Shown: positions 52,030-60,909, counted from the stretch's first letter. The stretch: 64,000 nt of DNA from an uncultured Lachnospiraceae bacterium (GCA_947172705.1 CAMWCA010000004.1:1-64000); one strand, 5' to 3'. Translations and numbers: made by a program. Notes: generated from the letters alone by a model not told the origin.

Positions 52030-52543
52030 ATGCGTTCAAAAGAAGATTCGTTTGACTATCAGATATTGAACTTAACAAATAAATTTTATTCTGATTATCC
52101 AGATCCGCCATATAAAGAAATTATAAGAAAGAACGGTAGACCATATAATTGCTTATTAGTGCAGTCGCATTATGGTTATTTTATTTGTATTCCATATAGA
52201 GCCACATTAATCATAAATATGCCTTTAAATTTAAGAAAAGCATTTGATCTAAAAGAACCAACTCTGGATTGGATTATAGTAAAATAGTAATAATCAAAAA
52301 AGTGAATATATAGGGTCAACAGATGTCATCGTGGATAAGGATGAGTTTATAGAGACACGAGATAATATTAAATATATAAAAAATGATGCTCAAGAATATA
52401 TTGATAATTATGTGAATTATTTAATGGGTACAACAGTAAAGTATGATAAAAAGGAATTTGAACGTATATATAGATATTCGACATTGCAATATTTTCATAA
52501 TGAATTAGAAATAGTTATAAATGATAGAGACGCTGCCAATTAA
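52030..52543 (+). pseudogene. Type III toxin (TenpN-like), two frameshifts
   Basis: ATG 52030 follows AAGGAGATATT. Frame 1 gives ILNLTNKFYSDYPDPPYKEI.. and ..YGYFICIPYRATL. Near 52245 the reading must shift to give NSGLDYSKIVIIK. In a run of six A near 52295 it must shift again to give KSEYIGSTDVIVDKDEFIET and DNYVNYLMGTTV..YSTLQYFHNEL. These blocks in this order match TenpN/ToxN-type toxins. Without the shifts the product stops at 85 aa. The RNA part in front is intact, so the toxin died first. Confidence 0.78.
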
Positions 52544-52562
52544 GCAACGTCTTATTTTGTTT
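52528..52562 (+). terminator. Terminator of the TenpN-like toxin locus
   Basis: AGACGCTGC (52528-52536) pairs with GCAACGTCT (52544-52552) with one mismatch, loop of 7 nt containing the stop codon, then TATTTTGTTT. Confidence 0.7.
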
Positions 52563-52605
52563 ATTATGATAAAAAATATGAATGATTTTAATTAGACAGT
52601 GAAGC

Positions 52606-52639
52606 ATGATGCAAAAATGATGCAAGTATCACTTATAAT
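52606..52639 (+). promoter_or_regulatory. Recurring direct-repeat promoter element, copy 3
   Basis: Two ATGATGCAA units at an 11-bp period, then 7 bp, then TATAAT (52634-52639). The leader that follows carries TTGGAGAGC, the ribosome site of the gene at 52694. Confidence 0.62.
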
Positions 52640-52693
52640 AAAATTAAAATATTCCAGAGCAAATTTGAAATTGAAAATATTGGAGAGCAGATT

Positions 52694-54265
52694 ATGCGAG
52701 AGATCTTATGTTTGATAGCTGCCATTGGCGCTATGGCATTGTCCTTACCGAAAGCTGATATTCAGAAAAACAGTACAAACCCATATAGAGTGAGCATATA
52801 TGAAGAAACGTTAAGAGCGGAAAGAGAGAAAGAAGTAGAATTGGTCAATACTGTTGTGAAGCAGAACGAGAGTATAATCATGGATTTTATAATCAATGAT
52901 CCGCAGAAAATGAAATGGATTAACATTTCCCTGTTTGACTTTACGAATGATGGGGAAATGGAAGTGGTGCTGTCAAAAAGCTATTTAAATTTTTATACGG
53001 TTGTTACATATATTGACGTATATGATCAGAGTGGAAATAAATTGTTTGGAGTTTTGGGAGGCAATGGTCTTGATACAAACAGGATATATGTTGAAGAGGA
53101 AACAGATTCTTTTTACTTTTATACGCAGTTTCACTGGGGAGCGGATAACGACATGAATCTGTATAGTAAAATCAGAAAGTGGGAGAACTGGGAGGAGGAG
53201 TCAGTAGTCGTCGAATGGGAGACAAGAGGAGCGTATGAGCAGGAGCAAAATGAAGAGATAGGCTACGATATCCTGGATATTACCACAGAAGACCGGGAAA
53301 AGCTCTGGGAGAATGTGTATGAAGAGATGGTAAAGATCCGTGATGAAAAGAATGTGGATGTAGAGAAAAGGAAGTTTAAAGAGTACAAGCAGTACATTGA
53401 AGGTTTGGAAAAGAAGGAAATGGGTTCGCTGGGATGTATATATTGCATGGATGACCAGGTCATTATGGAGATCAGGGGGACAAGCAGCATATTGTGTTCC
53501 GGATGTGGCAATGCAAATCCGGAGGAACAGACAAGCGTATCCATTGATCAAATGGGCATTCAGGGACGGACGGAAGAAGAGACGAAATTAATTCAGAAAA
53601 TACTCTCCGCAGATAAAGAAGAATTTCAGGGGTTTCTTACAACAGATTGGGAATTTCCACATGAGCAGGAGGCAATCATGATAACCGCTTATGATTTTAC
53701 GGGGGACGGCAGGGATGAAATTATCGTATCCAAATTCTATGTAAACATTAGTGCGCCGATTTCTTACAATTTTGTGTATAACTGGAATGGGGAAAAGGTG
53801 CTGGAGTTTGTGGGAGGGCATCCATTAGACCTGCAGATTATTGCCAATCGGGGAGAAGAGGGAACTTTCTTATTGTATCATGGAAATCATTATTCTTCAC
53901 ATAACAATGCAAACATTTATACAGAAATCAAATGGAAAGAAGACAGAATAGCAGAAGAGGTTATACTTATGGAATTGGATCGAAGGGAAGGCGGGGCAGA
54001 AGGGAAAGAAGAATACTATATTTTTAAGAACTTTACAAAGGAAGAGGAAGAAAAACTATGGCGGGGCGCTTCGGGAGTAAATGAATTGACGAAGACGAAA
54101 GAGTATGTTTGGGAGGATGAAAAATTAGAAGAATATAGACAGTTGTTTGAGGAAACCAAGACAACGGAGATTTCAATGATAAGCGTTATTCTTTATTCAG
54201 ACAGTGATGGCGGTTTTATTGAATATGTAGAAGGGGAAAAGGCGACTGTTCAGACAGGGAGGTAA
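52694..54265 (+). CDS. Exported protein with two tandem FG-GAP-like units
   Basis: The 523-aa protein has a signal peptide (about 1-22). The mature part is a duplication: FDFTNDGEMEVVLSKSYLNF..VYDQSGNKLFGVLGGN (about 80) and YDFTGDGRDEIIVSKFYVNI..VYNWNGEKVLEFVGGH (about 334), both with a DxTxDGxxE loop as in FG-GAP/VCBS repeats. No enzyme motif. It is driven by promoter element copy 3. Its last codons and stop come from an antitoxin-repeat fragment (54247 on), so its original C-terminus was replaced. Confidence 0.75.
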   Translation: MREILCLIAAIGAMALSLPKADIQKNSTNPYRVSIYEETLRAEREKEVELVNTVVKQNESIIMDFIINDPQKMKWINISLFDFTNDGEMEVVLSKSYLNFYTVVTYIDVYDQSGNKLFGVLGGNGLDTNRIYVEEETDSFYFYTQFHWGADNDMNLYSKIRKWENWEEESVVVEWETRGAYEQEQNEEIGYDILDITTEDREKLWENVYEEMVKIRDEKNVDVEKRKFKEYKQYIEGLEKKEMGSLGCIYCMDDQVIMEIRGTSSILCSGCGNANPEEQTSVSIDQMGIQGRTEEETKLIQKILSADKEEFQGFLTTDWEFPHEQEAIMITAYDFTGDGRDEIIVSKFYVNISAPISYNFVYNWNGEKVLEFVGGHPLDLQIIANRGEEGTFLLYHGNHYSSHNNANIYTEIKWKEDRIAEEVILMELDRREGGAEGKEEYYIFKNFTKEEEEKLWRGASGVNELTKTKEYVWEDEKLEEYRQLFEETKTTEISMISVILYSDSDGGFIEYVEGEKATVQTGR

Positions 54266-54290
54266 AATAAAAGTGACAGAGCGATAAGAA
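54247..54290 (+). repeat. Displaced unit of antitoxin RNA 2
   Basis: GACTGTTCAGACAGGGAGGTA.. and ATAAAAGTGACAGAGCGAT.. match unit 1 of the antitoxin at 51888-51930 with few changes. The 5' stem arm is absent. It forms the 3' end of one gene and the leader of the next, and lies 2.3 kb from the source. Confidence 0.75.
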
Positions 54291-54295
54291 TTGAA

Positions 54296-54949
54296 ATGGG
54301 AAAGACTGGAAAGATTTTGAAAATTTGCCTTATATTGTTTGACTTTGGATGCATTGCTTTTAGCCTTGTTTTTGTATGCATATTTATGATGCAAAGAGGA
54401 GAAATGAAGGCTTTAGAGCAGTTGAAAGAACAACCGGAGTCTAAACGCACCTACGATGTCGAGGGCTTTTTGGACGAGATAGAAGAAAAACGAGCAAAGC
54501 TTGAGGAAACAGAAGAAGCATATAGGGAACTTGAAAGAAAATGCAATGCAAGGATATGCCTGGAGGAAGCGGATATAGATTATGACGGTAAGGCATATAT
54601 AGAGAAGCTTTTTAACATTAGAAAAGGTGAGCCTTATGTAGAAAGCGACTGGCTATCCCTGATCTATGAGGAGGATCAAGACAAACCGTCAGGCATTTAT
54701 ATTCAAAACCAATTATCTCAGGTGGGATTAGAAAATGTAGAATTGGGAATGACTTTTTCAGAAATTAAGGAGATCATACCGGAAAGCGTGGAAAAACAAG
54801 AATGGGATAATGGGACTGAGATTCGTTATTTATTGATTGAAGACGAAGAGTTCTGTTATTACTACATCGGAGTGGGAGGGGATGATGAAGCAGCAAAACT
54901 ATATATTGAGCGGAATAAAGGGCAAAATAGCGAAACACAGAAAGAATAA
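54296..54949 (+). CDS. Anchored coiled-coil protein
   Basis: The 217-aa protein has one N-terminal membrane helix (about 9-30), a helical stretch rich in Glu/Lys (about 35-85, coiled-coil-like), then a globular domain with LENVELGMTFSEIKEIIPES. The C-terminal part resembles the domain that follows the coiled coil in the next protein (MNARAGMNFLEIQENAYTEE), so the two are related. SD is weak. Surface or immunity role is possible. Confidence 0.6.
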   Translation: MGKTGKILKICLILFDFGCIAFSLVFVCIFMMQRGEMKALEQLKEQPESKRTYDVEGFLDEIEEKRAKLEETEEAYRELERKCNARICLEEADIDYDGKAYIEKLFNIRKGEPYVESDWLSLIYEEDQDKPSGIYIQNQLSQVGLENVELGMTFSEIKEIIPESVEKQEWDNGTEIRYLLIEDEEFCYYYIGVGGDDEAAKLYIERNKGQNSETQKE

Positions 54950-56672
54950 TTGGTTTGGGAGAAGAATGTTCCTGTTGGTTATGTTCAGTATGGCATGTAT
55001 AGCAGGAAGCCTGACTATCTTTTTACTGACAAAGAATCAAAACGATCGGTTGACAGGTATGAGGAAATATATATCGGAAAACCATAATTGTGATTTGGGT
55101 GTGAACTTCCATCAATTAATGGAGAAGATGGAGTTATATCGAACAGAAGTACAGGAGCAACTGGATGAAGAACTGAAAAAACTGGATGCGGCACAAAAGG
55201 AATATGACTTTTTAGTATTACTGGAAAAGAAAGCAACTGGTAATGTTCGAGATAAATATGAAAAGTATTTTCATTTACCCCAGGGGAAATTGGCAAGAGC
55301 GCAGGCAGGGAGAGTAGGGCAGGAGGGGTTCCTGAACAGTCATTTTGGAGGTGCGGTGATTGATATTGATGAGGGGGTTTATGTGCAGTATTCCAGACCA
55401 GCAGAGCTGCCTGTAAGTGAGTCTTCATTGCCAACCAGTTTAATTGTTGAAAACCCGGACATTGATATGGGATTTATGAATGCGCGAGCCGGTATGAATT
55501 TTTTGGAAATTCAGGAGAATGCTTATACGGAAGAAATTCAAACGGGTTTTATGTATACCAGCACCAATAAAGTATATTATATAGAATACACTGATGATGC
55601 GTATCTATATCAGTATGTTTCAAATGAACAGGATGGGAGTAATTCTTGGTTGATTATTAGTCGAAACTGGAAAAAGAAATCAGATGATCTGGCGGAATAC
55701 TACGGCAGTTATGAAATTGTGGAATTTTGTCCTACGCAATACTACTCTTCGGTAAAATATGATGTCATGCCTGAGCAGGAGGCGGATATGATGCTGGGAA
55801 AGGAAATAGTTATTACCCCTGAAATATTGATTACCTACGATACGGAGAGAAGGCTTGGCACGAGAGGAAAGGGATTTGGTGGAAACTATATAATAGAAAA
55901 ATATGTGATTAACAATCCTCAGATCGATTGGAAGACGTTCACATCAGATATATTAGATTCTTCTTTAGTTCCTAATTATGATATGAAATGGGCAATTGAG
56001 GAGAAATATTACAGACAGTTGGAAGGAATTATAAGCGTTCCGGATTTGACCAGCCCTTATGGAACGCAATTTTTTTACACCTTGAAAGATGGAAACACAT
56101 TGATTATGTATTCAACATTGACACATCAATACTTTATTTTGGAAAAAAGGAATAATAATATTGAGAATGAAAAAGAAAAGTTATCGGAAAAAGAGTGCGA
56201 GAATATATTGCAGAAGATGTATGGGGAGTATGAGATAGTTGAATTCCTGCCTACGAAATACTATCCTGCTGTTGATTCCGCCGGTTATGAAATACTCCCG
56301 AAGGAAGAAGCTGAAATGATGCTTGGAAAAAAGATTTGCATTTCGGAAGAATTATTTTCTTCTTACGATAATAAACGACTGCCCAATTCTGAGATTACAA
56401 ACCGCCTGGAAGATGGATATTGGGTAGAAAAGATTGAAATTCAAGATCCCCAGTATCAGGTGGAAAAGAAAATGTATTGTGAAATATACGGTATACGCGA
56501 CGATATTTTGCGGGATGAACTTCAACGGCAAGAGTACGTGGCGATAAGCGTGTATCCGGGATACGAAGCCTGTGGAGACAGAACGCTGCCCCAATTGCTT
56601 CAAATAGATGATAGCAGGGTGATTATGTATTCTATGGGGGAATATTTTTTGTTGGAAAAAGATTGTAGCTAA
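54885..56672 (+). CDS. Anchored protein with duplicated C-terminal domain
   Basis: The 595-aa protein has an N-terminal membrane helix (about 27-48), a coiled-coil region (about 75-115) and a related GMNFLEIQ domain. Two repeats of about 150 residues follow: YEIVEFCPTQYYSSVKYDV..EADMMLGKEIVI and YEIVEFLPTKYYPAVDSAG..EAEMMLGKKICI. ATG 54885 is chosen because GGAGG is 5 nt before it; the longer frame from 54837 lies within the previous gene. The 65-nt overlap shows a fused operon. I recognise no family. Confidence 0.68.
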   Translation: MKQQNYILSGIKGKIAKHRKNNWFGRRMFLLVMFSMACIAGSLTIFLLTKNQNDRLTGMRKYISENHNCDLGVNFHQLMEKMELYRTEVQEQLDEELKKLDAAQKEYDFLVLLEKKATGNVRDKYEKYFHLPQGKLARAQAGRVGQEGFLNSHFGGAVIDIDEGVYVQYSRPAELPVSESSLPTSLIVENPDIDMGFMNARAGMNFLEIQENAYTEEIQTGFMYTSTNKVYYIEYTDDAYLYQYVSNEQDGSNSWLIISRNWKKKSDDLAEYYGSYEIVEFCPTQYYSSVKYDVMPEQEADMMLGKEIVITPEILITYDTERRLGTRGKGFGGNYIIEKYVINNPQIDWKTFTSDILDSSLVPNYDMKWAIEEKYYRQLEGIISVPDLTSPYGTQFFYTLKDGNTLIMYSTLTHQYFILEKRNNNIENEKEKLSEKECENILQKMYGEYEIVEFLPTKYYPAVDSAGYEILPKEEAEMMLGKKICISEELFSSYDNKRLPNSEITNRLEDGYWVEKIEIQDPQYQVEKKMYCEIYGIRDDILRDELQRQEYVAISVYPGYEACGDRTLPQLLQIDDSRVIMYSMGEYFLLEKDCS

Positions 56673-57403
56673 ATCATGGGCAAACCAAAAGGCAGCCACA
56701 GTAGAATATTCCCCCACGCATTTCCAGTTTTCTCCCGGATAAAGAGAGATCCATATATAAGAATCCCCACAGGCAGCATCATAAACAGATTTCCGAAAAC
56801 AAATCGCATAATTCCGTTGAGCAAAATGACAAATATGGAAAGGATAAAAAGTACTATGCTTTCGATGGAAGTATTATTTCCCAAAAAGGAAGGACCGCAA
56901 TCCTGAATAAATGAAAATACAGCTGGAATTGTATAGATTACGTCATAATTGATCATCCCATGAATTGCAATAGCAATAAGAGTACAGAAAAATGCGCCTC
57001 GATTCCACAGCTTTGTCGGTTTCCTGAGAGCATTTATTTTATCTGCAAGAATTACGTAAAAAAGACCTTCTCCCAGCCCCATATAAAAGTGATCGCCAGA
57101 TAGCCATAAGAAAATTGCCATTGGGATGGAAACGGCGAAACATCCCATGATAGAAAGTAAAGTGTTTCTTTTTACCAATCCATGATCAGACAGGCGCTCT
57201 TTATTTTTAATTAATACAATAATAATTCCCAGACAGGTCATTCCAAATTGGATGAAAAAAACAGGCAAAAGTCGAAGCAGCAGAGGATGAGACATATTTT
57301 GCTCATATTCCCAGATGGCATTGCCTGTAATGAGATACAGGATGATAAATGGAAAGCTGGCGGTCATAATTATGGTAATATCTTTTTTGATCTGTGATGT
57401 CAT
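56669..57403 (-). CDS. Multi-pass membrane protein, weakly CPBP-like
   Basis: The 244-aa protein has about seven hydrophobic helices and a cytoplasmic loop (KNKERLSDHGLVKRN). A GLGEGLFYVILADKINAL segment and the later ..AIHGMINYDV recall CPBP (Abi) membrane proteases, but the EExxxR motif is not complete, so the assignment is weak. The ribosome site is GAGGGGGGG on the minus strand. It is convergent with the preceding gene, their stops overlapping by 4 nt. Confidence 0.6.
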   Translation of the reverse strand: MTSQIKKDITIIMTASFPFIILYLITGNAIWEYEQNMSHPLLLRLLPVFFIQFGMTCLGIIIVLIKNKERLSDHGLVKRNTLLSIMGCFAVSIPMAIFLWLSGDHFYMGLGEGLFYVILADKINALRKPTKLWNRGAFFCTLIAIAIHGMINYDVIYTIPAVFSFIQDCGPSFLGNNTSIESIVLFILSIFVILLNGIMRFVFGNLFMMLPVGILIYGSLFIREKTGNAWGNILLWLPFGLPMI

Positions 57404-57481
57404 AGAAATACCCCCCCTCTATGAATTTGTAACAGTAGTGCAAAAAGCGTTCATATTGTACATGGCAAATGACAATAAATG

Positions 57482-58834
57482 TTATAGCAACGGCGTCATA
57501 TACAGCGGCAGATAGGTAACCCCATTTTCTTCTTTTAGATTGCCCGTGTGGAGCACATAAGGGGTGTGCAGCTGTTCGTCATATTTGGCGCAAAATTTAT
57601 GCAGGGAAGTTAAAGTATAGTTTTTGCCGGACTTTACTTCTATGGGAGAAATATTGTGCCGATTGCAGATTTTACTTTTGGCAATCAGAAAATCAATTTC
57701 CATTCGGCTGGAAGCATCTGTGCGGGAGGAATTAGAGTAAAAGTAAAGTTTATGTCCGCTGGCGACAAGCATTTGTGCCACAATATTTTCTACAAACATC
57801 CCTTTGTTGACTTCTAATTTGTCAAATAGCAGCTTTTTATAGATCTCTTCGCTGACAATTCCGTTTTCATCAAAAGCATGGCTGATCAGGAGTCCGGTAT
57901 CCGCCATATAACATTTCAGAGTCATTCGATCCATGTTGAGTTTCAAACCGATATTGGGCGCGGTGGAACGATAGCATATGTTTACGATCATAGCGTCAGA
58001 CAACCAGAAAATAGCATCTTCATAGTTGCGAAAACGCGCTTCTTTTTTCAGGGAAGAGAACCTGAATTTCTTTTCATGCTTTTGGAGCTGGGAAGGAATA
58101 TCGTCAAAAATCTGTTCGATCTTCATTTCATACCCTTCGGCGTGTTTCAAAATATCTGCACGGTAAAGTTCCAGAATATCCCGCTTTACGCGGTCAACCC
58201 GGTCGAAGTCTTTGGACTGTATATAGGTCTCCACTGCCTGGGGCATACCGCCTACGATCATATATTGTCTGAAATAGTCCATTGCCTTTCTGTGGAGCGC
58301 CTGGCTCATGGGTTCTCGATCCTGAAAACATTTTACAATGAGATCCATCAACATGTTATTATCCATTGCCCAGAGAAATTCCTCAAAATCCAGAGGATAC
58401 ATTTTAACGTGACGTTCCTCGGAAGGAATTACGATATCTTTGACATTCTTTTTGATGGACATCAAGGAACCTGTTTCAAGATAATCATACCTGCCGTCAG
58501 CTACAAGGTATTTGATAGCAGCTCTTGCCCGCGGAAAAAGCTGGACTTCATCAAAGATGATTAAAGATTCGTGTTCGTACAGCCTGACATTGTAGTAGTT
58601 GGAAAGGTAGAGAAAGAAAGTATCCAGATCGTTCAGGTAATGCACGAACAGATCCGTGATTTCCTGTGGAACACGGTTAAAGTCAATCAAAATATAAGTT
58701 TTGTATTCTGCCTTTGCAAATTCTTCCGCAATATAGCTCTTGCCCACACGCCGCGCACCATCGATCAATATAGCGGTACGTCCGGCGTCTTCTTGTTTCC
58801 ATTTTATAAGCGTATTATATATTTTTCGTTTCAT
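57482..58834 (-). CDS. AAA-type ATPase with DUF4143 domain
   Basis: In the 450-aa protein, the N-terminal ATPase has the P-loop IDGARRVGKS (about 23-32), Walker B LIIFDEVQLFP and the sensor LETGSLMSI. The C-terminal DUF4143 part has the PD-(D/E)XK-like core MEIDFLIAKSK..ISPIEVKSG. This is a widespread family of unknown target, often near mobile or defence genes. ATG 58834 follows AGAGGAGTATCC; the longer frame to 58885 adds a less likely 17 residues. Confidence 0.88.
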   Translation of the reverse strand: MKRKIYNTLIKWKQEDAGRTAILIDGARRVGKSYIAEEFAKAEYKTYILIDFNRVPQEITDLFVHYLNDLDTFFLYLSNYYNVRLYEHESLIIFDEVQLFPRARAAIKYLVADGRYDYLETGSLMSIKKNVKDIVIPSEERHVKMYPLDFEEFLWAMDNNMLMDLIVKCFQDREPMSQALHRKAMDYFRQYMIVGGMPQAVETYIQSKDFDRVDRVKRDILELYRADILKHAEGYEMKIEQIFDDIPSQLQKHEKKFRFSSLKKEARFRNYEDAIFWLSDAMIVNICYRSTAPNIGLKLNMDRMTLKCYMADTGLLISHAFDENGIVSEEIYKKLLFDKLEVNKGMFVENIVAQMLVASGHKLYFYSNSSRTDASSRMEIDFLIAKSKICNRHNISPIEVKSGKNYTLTSLHKFCAKYDEQLHTPYVLHTGNLKEENGVTYLPLYMTPLL

Positions 58835-58883
58835 GGATACTCCTCTGAACATGTACAGCATTATTTTATAAACATAGGATAAC

Positions 58884-58933
58884 ACGAAATCAAGATTTTA
58901 TCAAAGAGATTTACGCACGAAATCAAGATTTTC
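58884..58933 (-). promoter_or_regulatory. Two 17-bp direct repeats upstream of the DUF4143 gene
   Basis: CACGAAATCAAGATTTT occurs at 58884-58900 and 58917-58933, a 33-bp period (three helical turns). On the minus strand they overlap possible promoters (TTGATA-N17-TATCCT; TTGATT-N17-TATAAA), so they may be operator sites. Confidence 0.55.
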
Positions 58934-59053
58934 GAGGTCTATAATTTGCACGATTTCAATGAATCTATACAGATCCATATCAATAAGCAAAATTTTTTAC
59001 TGTAAAAAAATTTATGAATCAAAGAAAAATTTTGTAAATGGAATAATAAATAT

Positions 59054-59076
59054 GATGTAGCAAAATGATGCAAGTG
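59054..59076 (+). promoter_or_regulatory. Degenerate copy of the direct-repeat promoter element
   Basis: ATGATG-TAGCAAA-ATGATGCAAG keeps both ATGATG units but at a wider spacing and without the TATAAT at +7. It lies upstream of the Uma2 gene, whose better promoter is at 59089. Confidence 0.4.
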
Positions 59077-59088
59077 TGAAAAGCATAG

Positions 59089-59117
59089 TTGTATTTTAAA
59101 GGTTTATTGACTATAAT
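59089..59117 (+). promoter_or_regulatory. Promoter of the Uma2-family gene
   Basis: TTGTAT (59089-59094), 17-bp spacer and TATAAT (59112-59117), 27 bp before the start. Confidence 0.65.
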
Positions 59118-59143
59118 GAAATCAGAAATGAGGTGATATGGGT

Positions 59144-59680
59144 ATGATGGATATGCTGAAAAAAGAAGAAATTTATACGATAGAAGATGTGTACGCATTG
59201 CCGGATGGAGAGAGGGCGGAATTGATTGATGGGAAAATATATTATATGGCGCCGCCAAATACAAGGCATCAAATGCTTGTGATGGATTTGGCTTATCAGA
59301 TAAAAGATTATATAAAACGAAATCAGGGTGAGTGTAATGTGTTTCCAGCACCATTTGCCGTATTTCTGAATGAGGATGATAAAAATTATGTGGAACCGGA
59401 TATAAGCGTTATATGCGACAAGGAAAAAATTACTGAAAAAGGTTGCAACGGCGCGCCGGATTGGATTATTGAGATCGTATCTCCAAGCAGCAGAGCTATG
59501 GATTATTTTACAAAGTTGTTTAAGTACCGAACTGTTGGTGTCAGGGAGTATTGGATAGTCGATCCCACGAAGAATCAAATTTTGACGTATAGGTTTGAGG
59601 AGGAAATAATGGAACAGTACTCGTTTGGAGAAGAAATACAAGTTGGAATTTACGAAGGGTTTTCAATAAAGGTACAATGA
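59144..59680 (+). CDS. Uma2-family (DUF820) putative restriction-fold nuclease
   Basis: The 178-aa protein is typical of the family: YTIEDVYALPDGERAELIDG at the start, FLNEDDKNYVEPDISVICD with the catalytic-site ExD motif, then PDWIIEIVSPSSRAMDYFTK and REYWIVDPTKNQIL. The fold is PD-(D/E)XK; function is unknown in most bacteria. ATG 59144 fits AGGTG (8 nt); 59138 is too near. A partial second copy of its gene is found at 61940. A strong terminator follows. Confidence 0.9.
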   Translation: MMDMLKKEEIYTIEDVYALPDGERAELIDGKIYYMAPPNTRHQMLVMDLAYQIKDYIKRNQGECNVFPAPFAVFLNEDDKNYVEPDISVICDKEKITEKGCNGAPDWIIEIVSPSSRAMDYFTKLFKYRTVGVREYWIVDPTKNQILTYRFEEEIMEQYSFGEEIQVGIYEGFSIKVQ

Positions 59681-59698
59681 AAGAAATAAAGTATATTG

Positions 59699-59741
59699 CC
59701 GGAATGAATGATTTTTTCAGGAATCTTCATTCCGGTTTTTT
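59699..59741 (+). terminator. Terminator of the Uma2-family gene
   Basis: CCGGAATGAA (59699-59708) pairs perfectly with TTCATTCCGG (59726-59735), followed by six T. Confidence 0.9.
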
Positions 59742-59755
59742 CAGGGAAAATGAAT

Positions 59756-59789
59756 ATGATGCAAAAATGATGCAAGTATCGTTTATAAT
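59756..59789 (+). promoter_or_regulatory. Recurring direct-repeat promoter element, copy 4
   Basis: Two ATGATGCAA units at an 11-bp period, 7 bp, then TATAAT (59784-59789). It lies between the Uma2 terminator and the LRR gene, which shows that it acts as a real promoter. Confidence 0.65.
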
Positions 59790-59832
59790 GATGTTAAAAG
59801 CTGTAAATTTATGTCTGAAAAGGATAAAGGTA

Positions 59833-60840
59833 ATGAAATGTAAACGGAAGTGGTTGTTTATCTTATTGTCCCTGTTTTTTATAGCTGGCATTATTTGGAG
59901 ATGGCGGGAAAGAAGTGATAAGGATAGTGTCATAAAAGAAATATCTCAAGACATAGTTGGGAACGTAAAGGATAACAGAAAATTTCAATATCAGAAGGCT
60001 ATTAAAAAGAATAAAAGGGTATCTTCTATCGAAAATAGAGATAGGGAAGTATTGGAGTTCGCAGGTAGAATAAGACAAGAAAACGTGGAGCAGATAGGGA
60101 ATATGCAATCTCTAAAAGAATTGGCATTTTTTATTACAGATGAAAGCATAGATTTGTCTCCGTTATCGAATTTAAAAGATCTTGAGAAGTTGGAAATCCG
60201 TTCTGATGGGTGTAAAAATCTCAATACAAAGTCCCTCGGAGAGTTAAAGCAATTGAAGAAAATAGTATTAGATGCCTGTGAATTTGATATTTCTTTTATT
60301 GCTAAACTAACGAATTTGGAGGATGTTGTATTTACAAGATGCCTTATAGAAGATATAACGGTCTTTCAGAATATGACATCACTAAAAAGGGTAGGGATTG
60401 AATATATAACGGATGCAGATTTGAATTATTTGCATGAATTAAAAAATCTGGAAGATATTGATATTGGAGGTTCAAAAATTAGAAATATTGAAGGTCTGAA
60501 AGGATTGACAAAAGTGAAAAGTTTAGCGTTGGAAAGCTACGAATTTATTGATACAGAGAATGTTTTTGCCAATGATGTTTTTGTAGGGATGGATCAACTG
60601 ACATTTGTATATATAAGAAATATAAAAATCAAGGATATTACTCCTCTGACGGAAGCAAAAAATTTAAGTGATGTTACTTTGATTAACGCAGATATTACAG
60701 ACATAGAACCCTTGTCAAATTTAAAAAAATTAGAGGAATTGTGGATTGTTGGAAATCAGAATGCGCATATAAATGAGCAGGCAGAAAAATATTTTACCAA
60801 TGGAGCAGAGGTACATATTTTGGAAGAAGAACCATACTGA
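59833..60840 (+). CDS. Exported leucine-rich-repeat protein
   Basis: The 335-aa protein has an N-terminal membrane anchor (about 7-24) and, from about 90, short LRR units of the SDS22/internalin style: LKDLEKLEIRSDG, LKQLKKIVLDACEF, LTNLEDVVFTRC, LKNLEDIDIGGSKI, LTKVKSLALES, LKKLEELWIVGN. It should bind a protein partner outside the cell. ATG 59833 is chosen because the terminator and promoter copy 4 lie upstream and would otherwise be inside the gene; AAAGG precedes it. Confidence 0.85.
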   Translation: MKCKRKWLFILLSLFFIAGIIWRWRERSDKDSVIKEISQDIVGNVKDNRKFQYQKAIKKNKRVSSIENRDREVLEFAGRIRQENVEQIGNMQSLKELAFFITDESIDLSPLSNLKDLEKLEIRSDGCKNLNTKSLGELKQLKKIVLDACEFDISFIAKLTNLEDVVFTRCLIEDITVFQNMTSLKRVGIEYITDADLNYLHELKNLEDIDIGGSKIRNIEGLKGLTKVKSLALESYEFIDTENVFANDVFVGMDQLTFVYIRNIKIKDITPLTEAKNLSDVTLINADITDIEPLSNLKKLEELWIVGNQNAHINEQAEKYFTNGAEVHILEEEPY

Positions 60841-60909
60841 TCTGCCTGGAGGGCAGATGGCATTACAAAAAAGGATATCTGAATAAAATATTGGAAAGAG
60901 AAAAGTGAA

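Noticed and set aside
59677..59832. N-terminal extension of the LRR protein up to 59677
   Set aside because: The extension would be read through a strong terminator and promoter element copy 4; ATG 59833 gives a normal anchor.
60839..60858. Hairpin ATCTGCC/GGCAGAT as a terminator
   Set aside because: The stem is short (7 bp) and no T-run follows.
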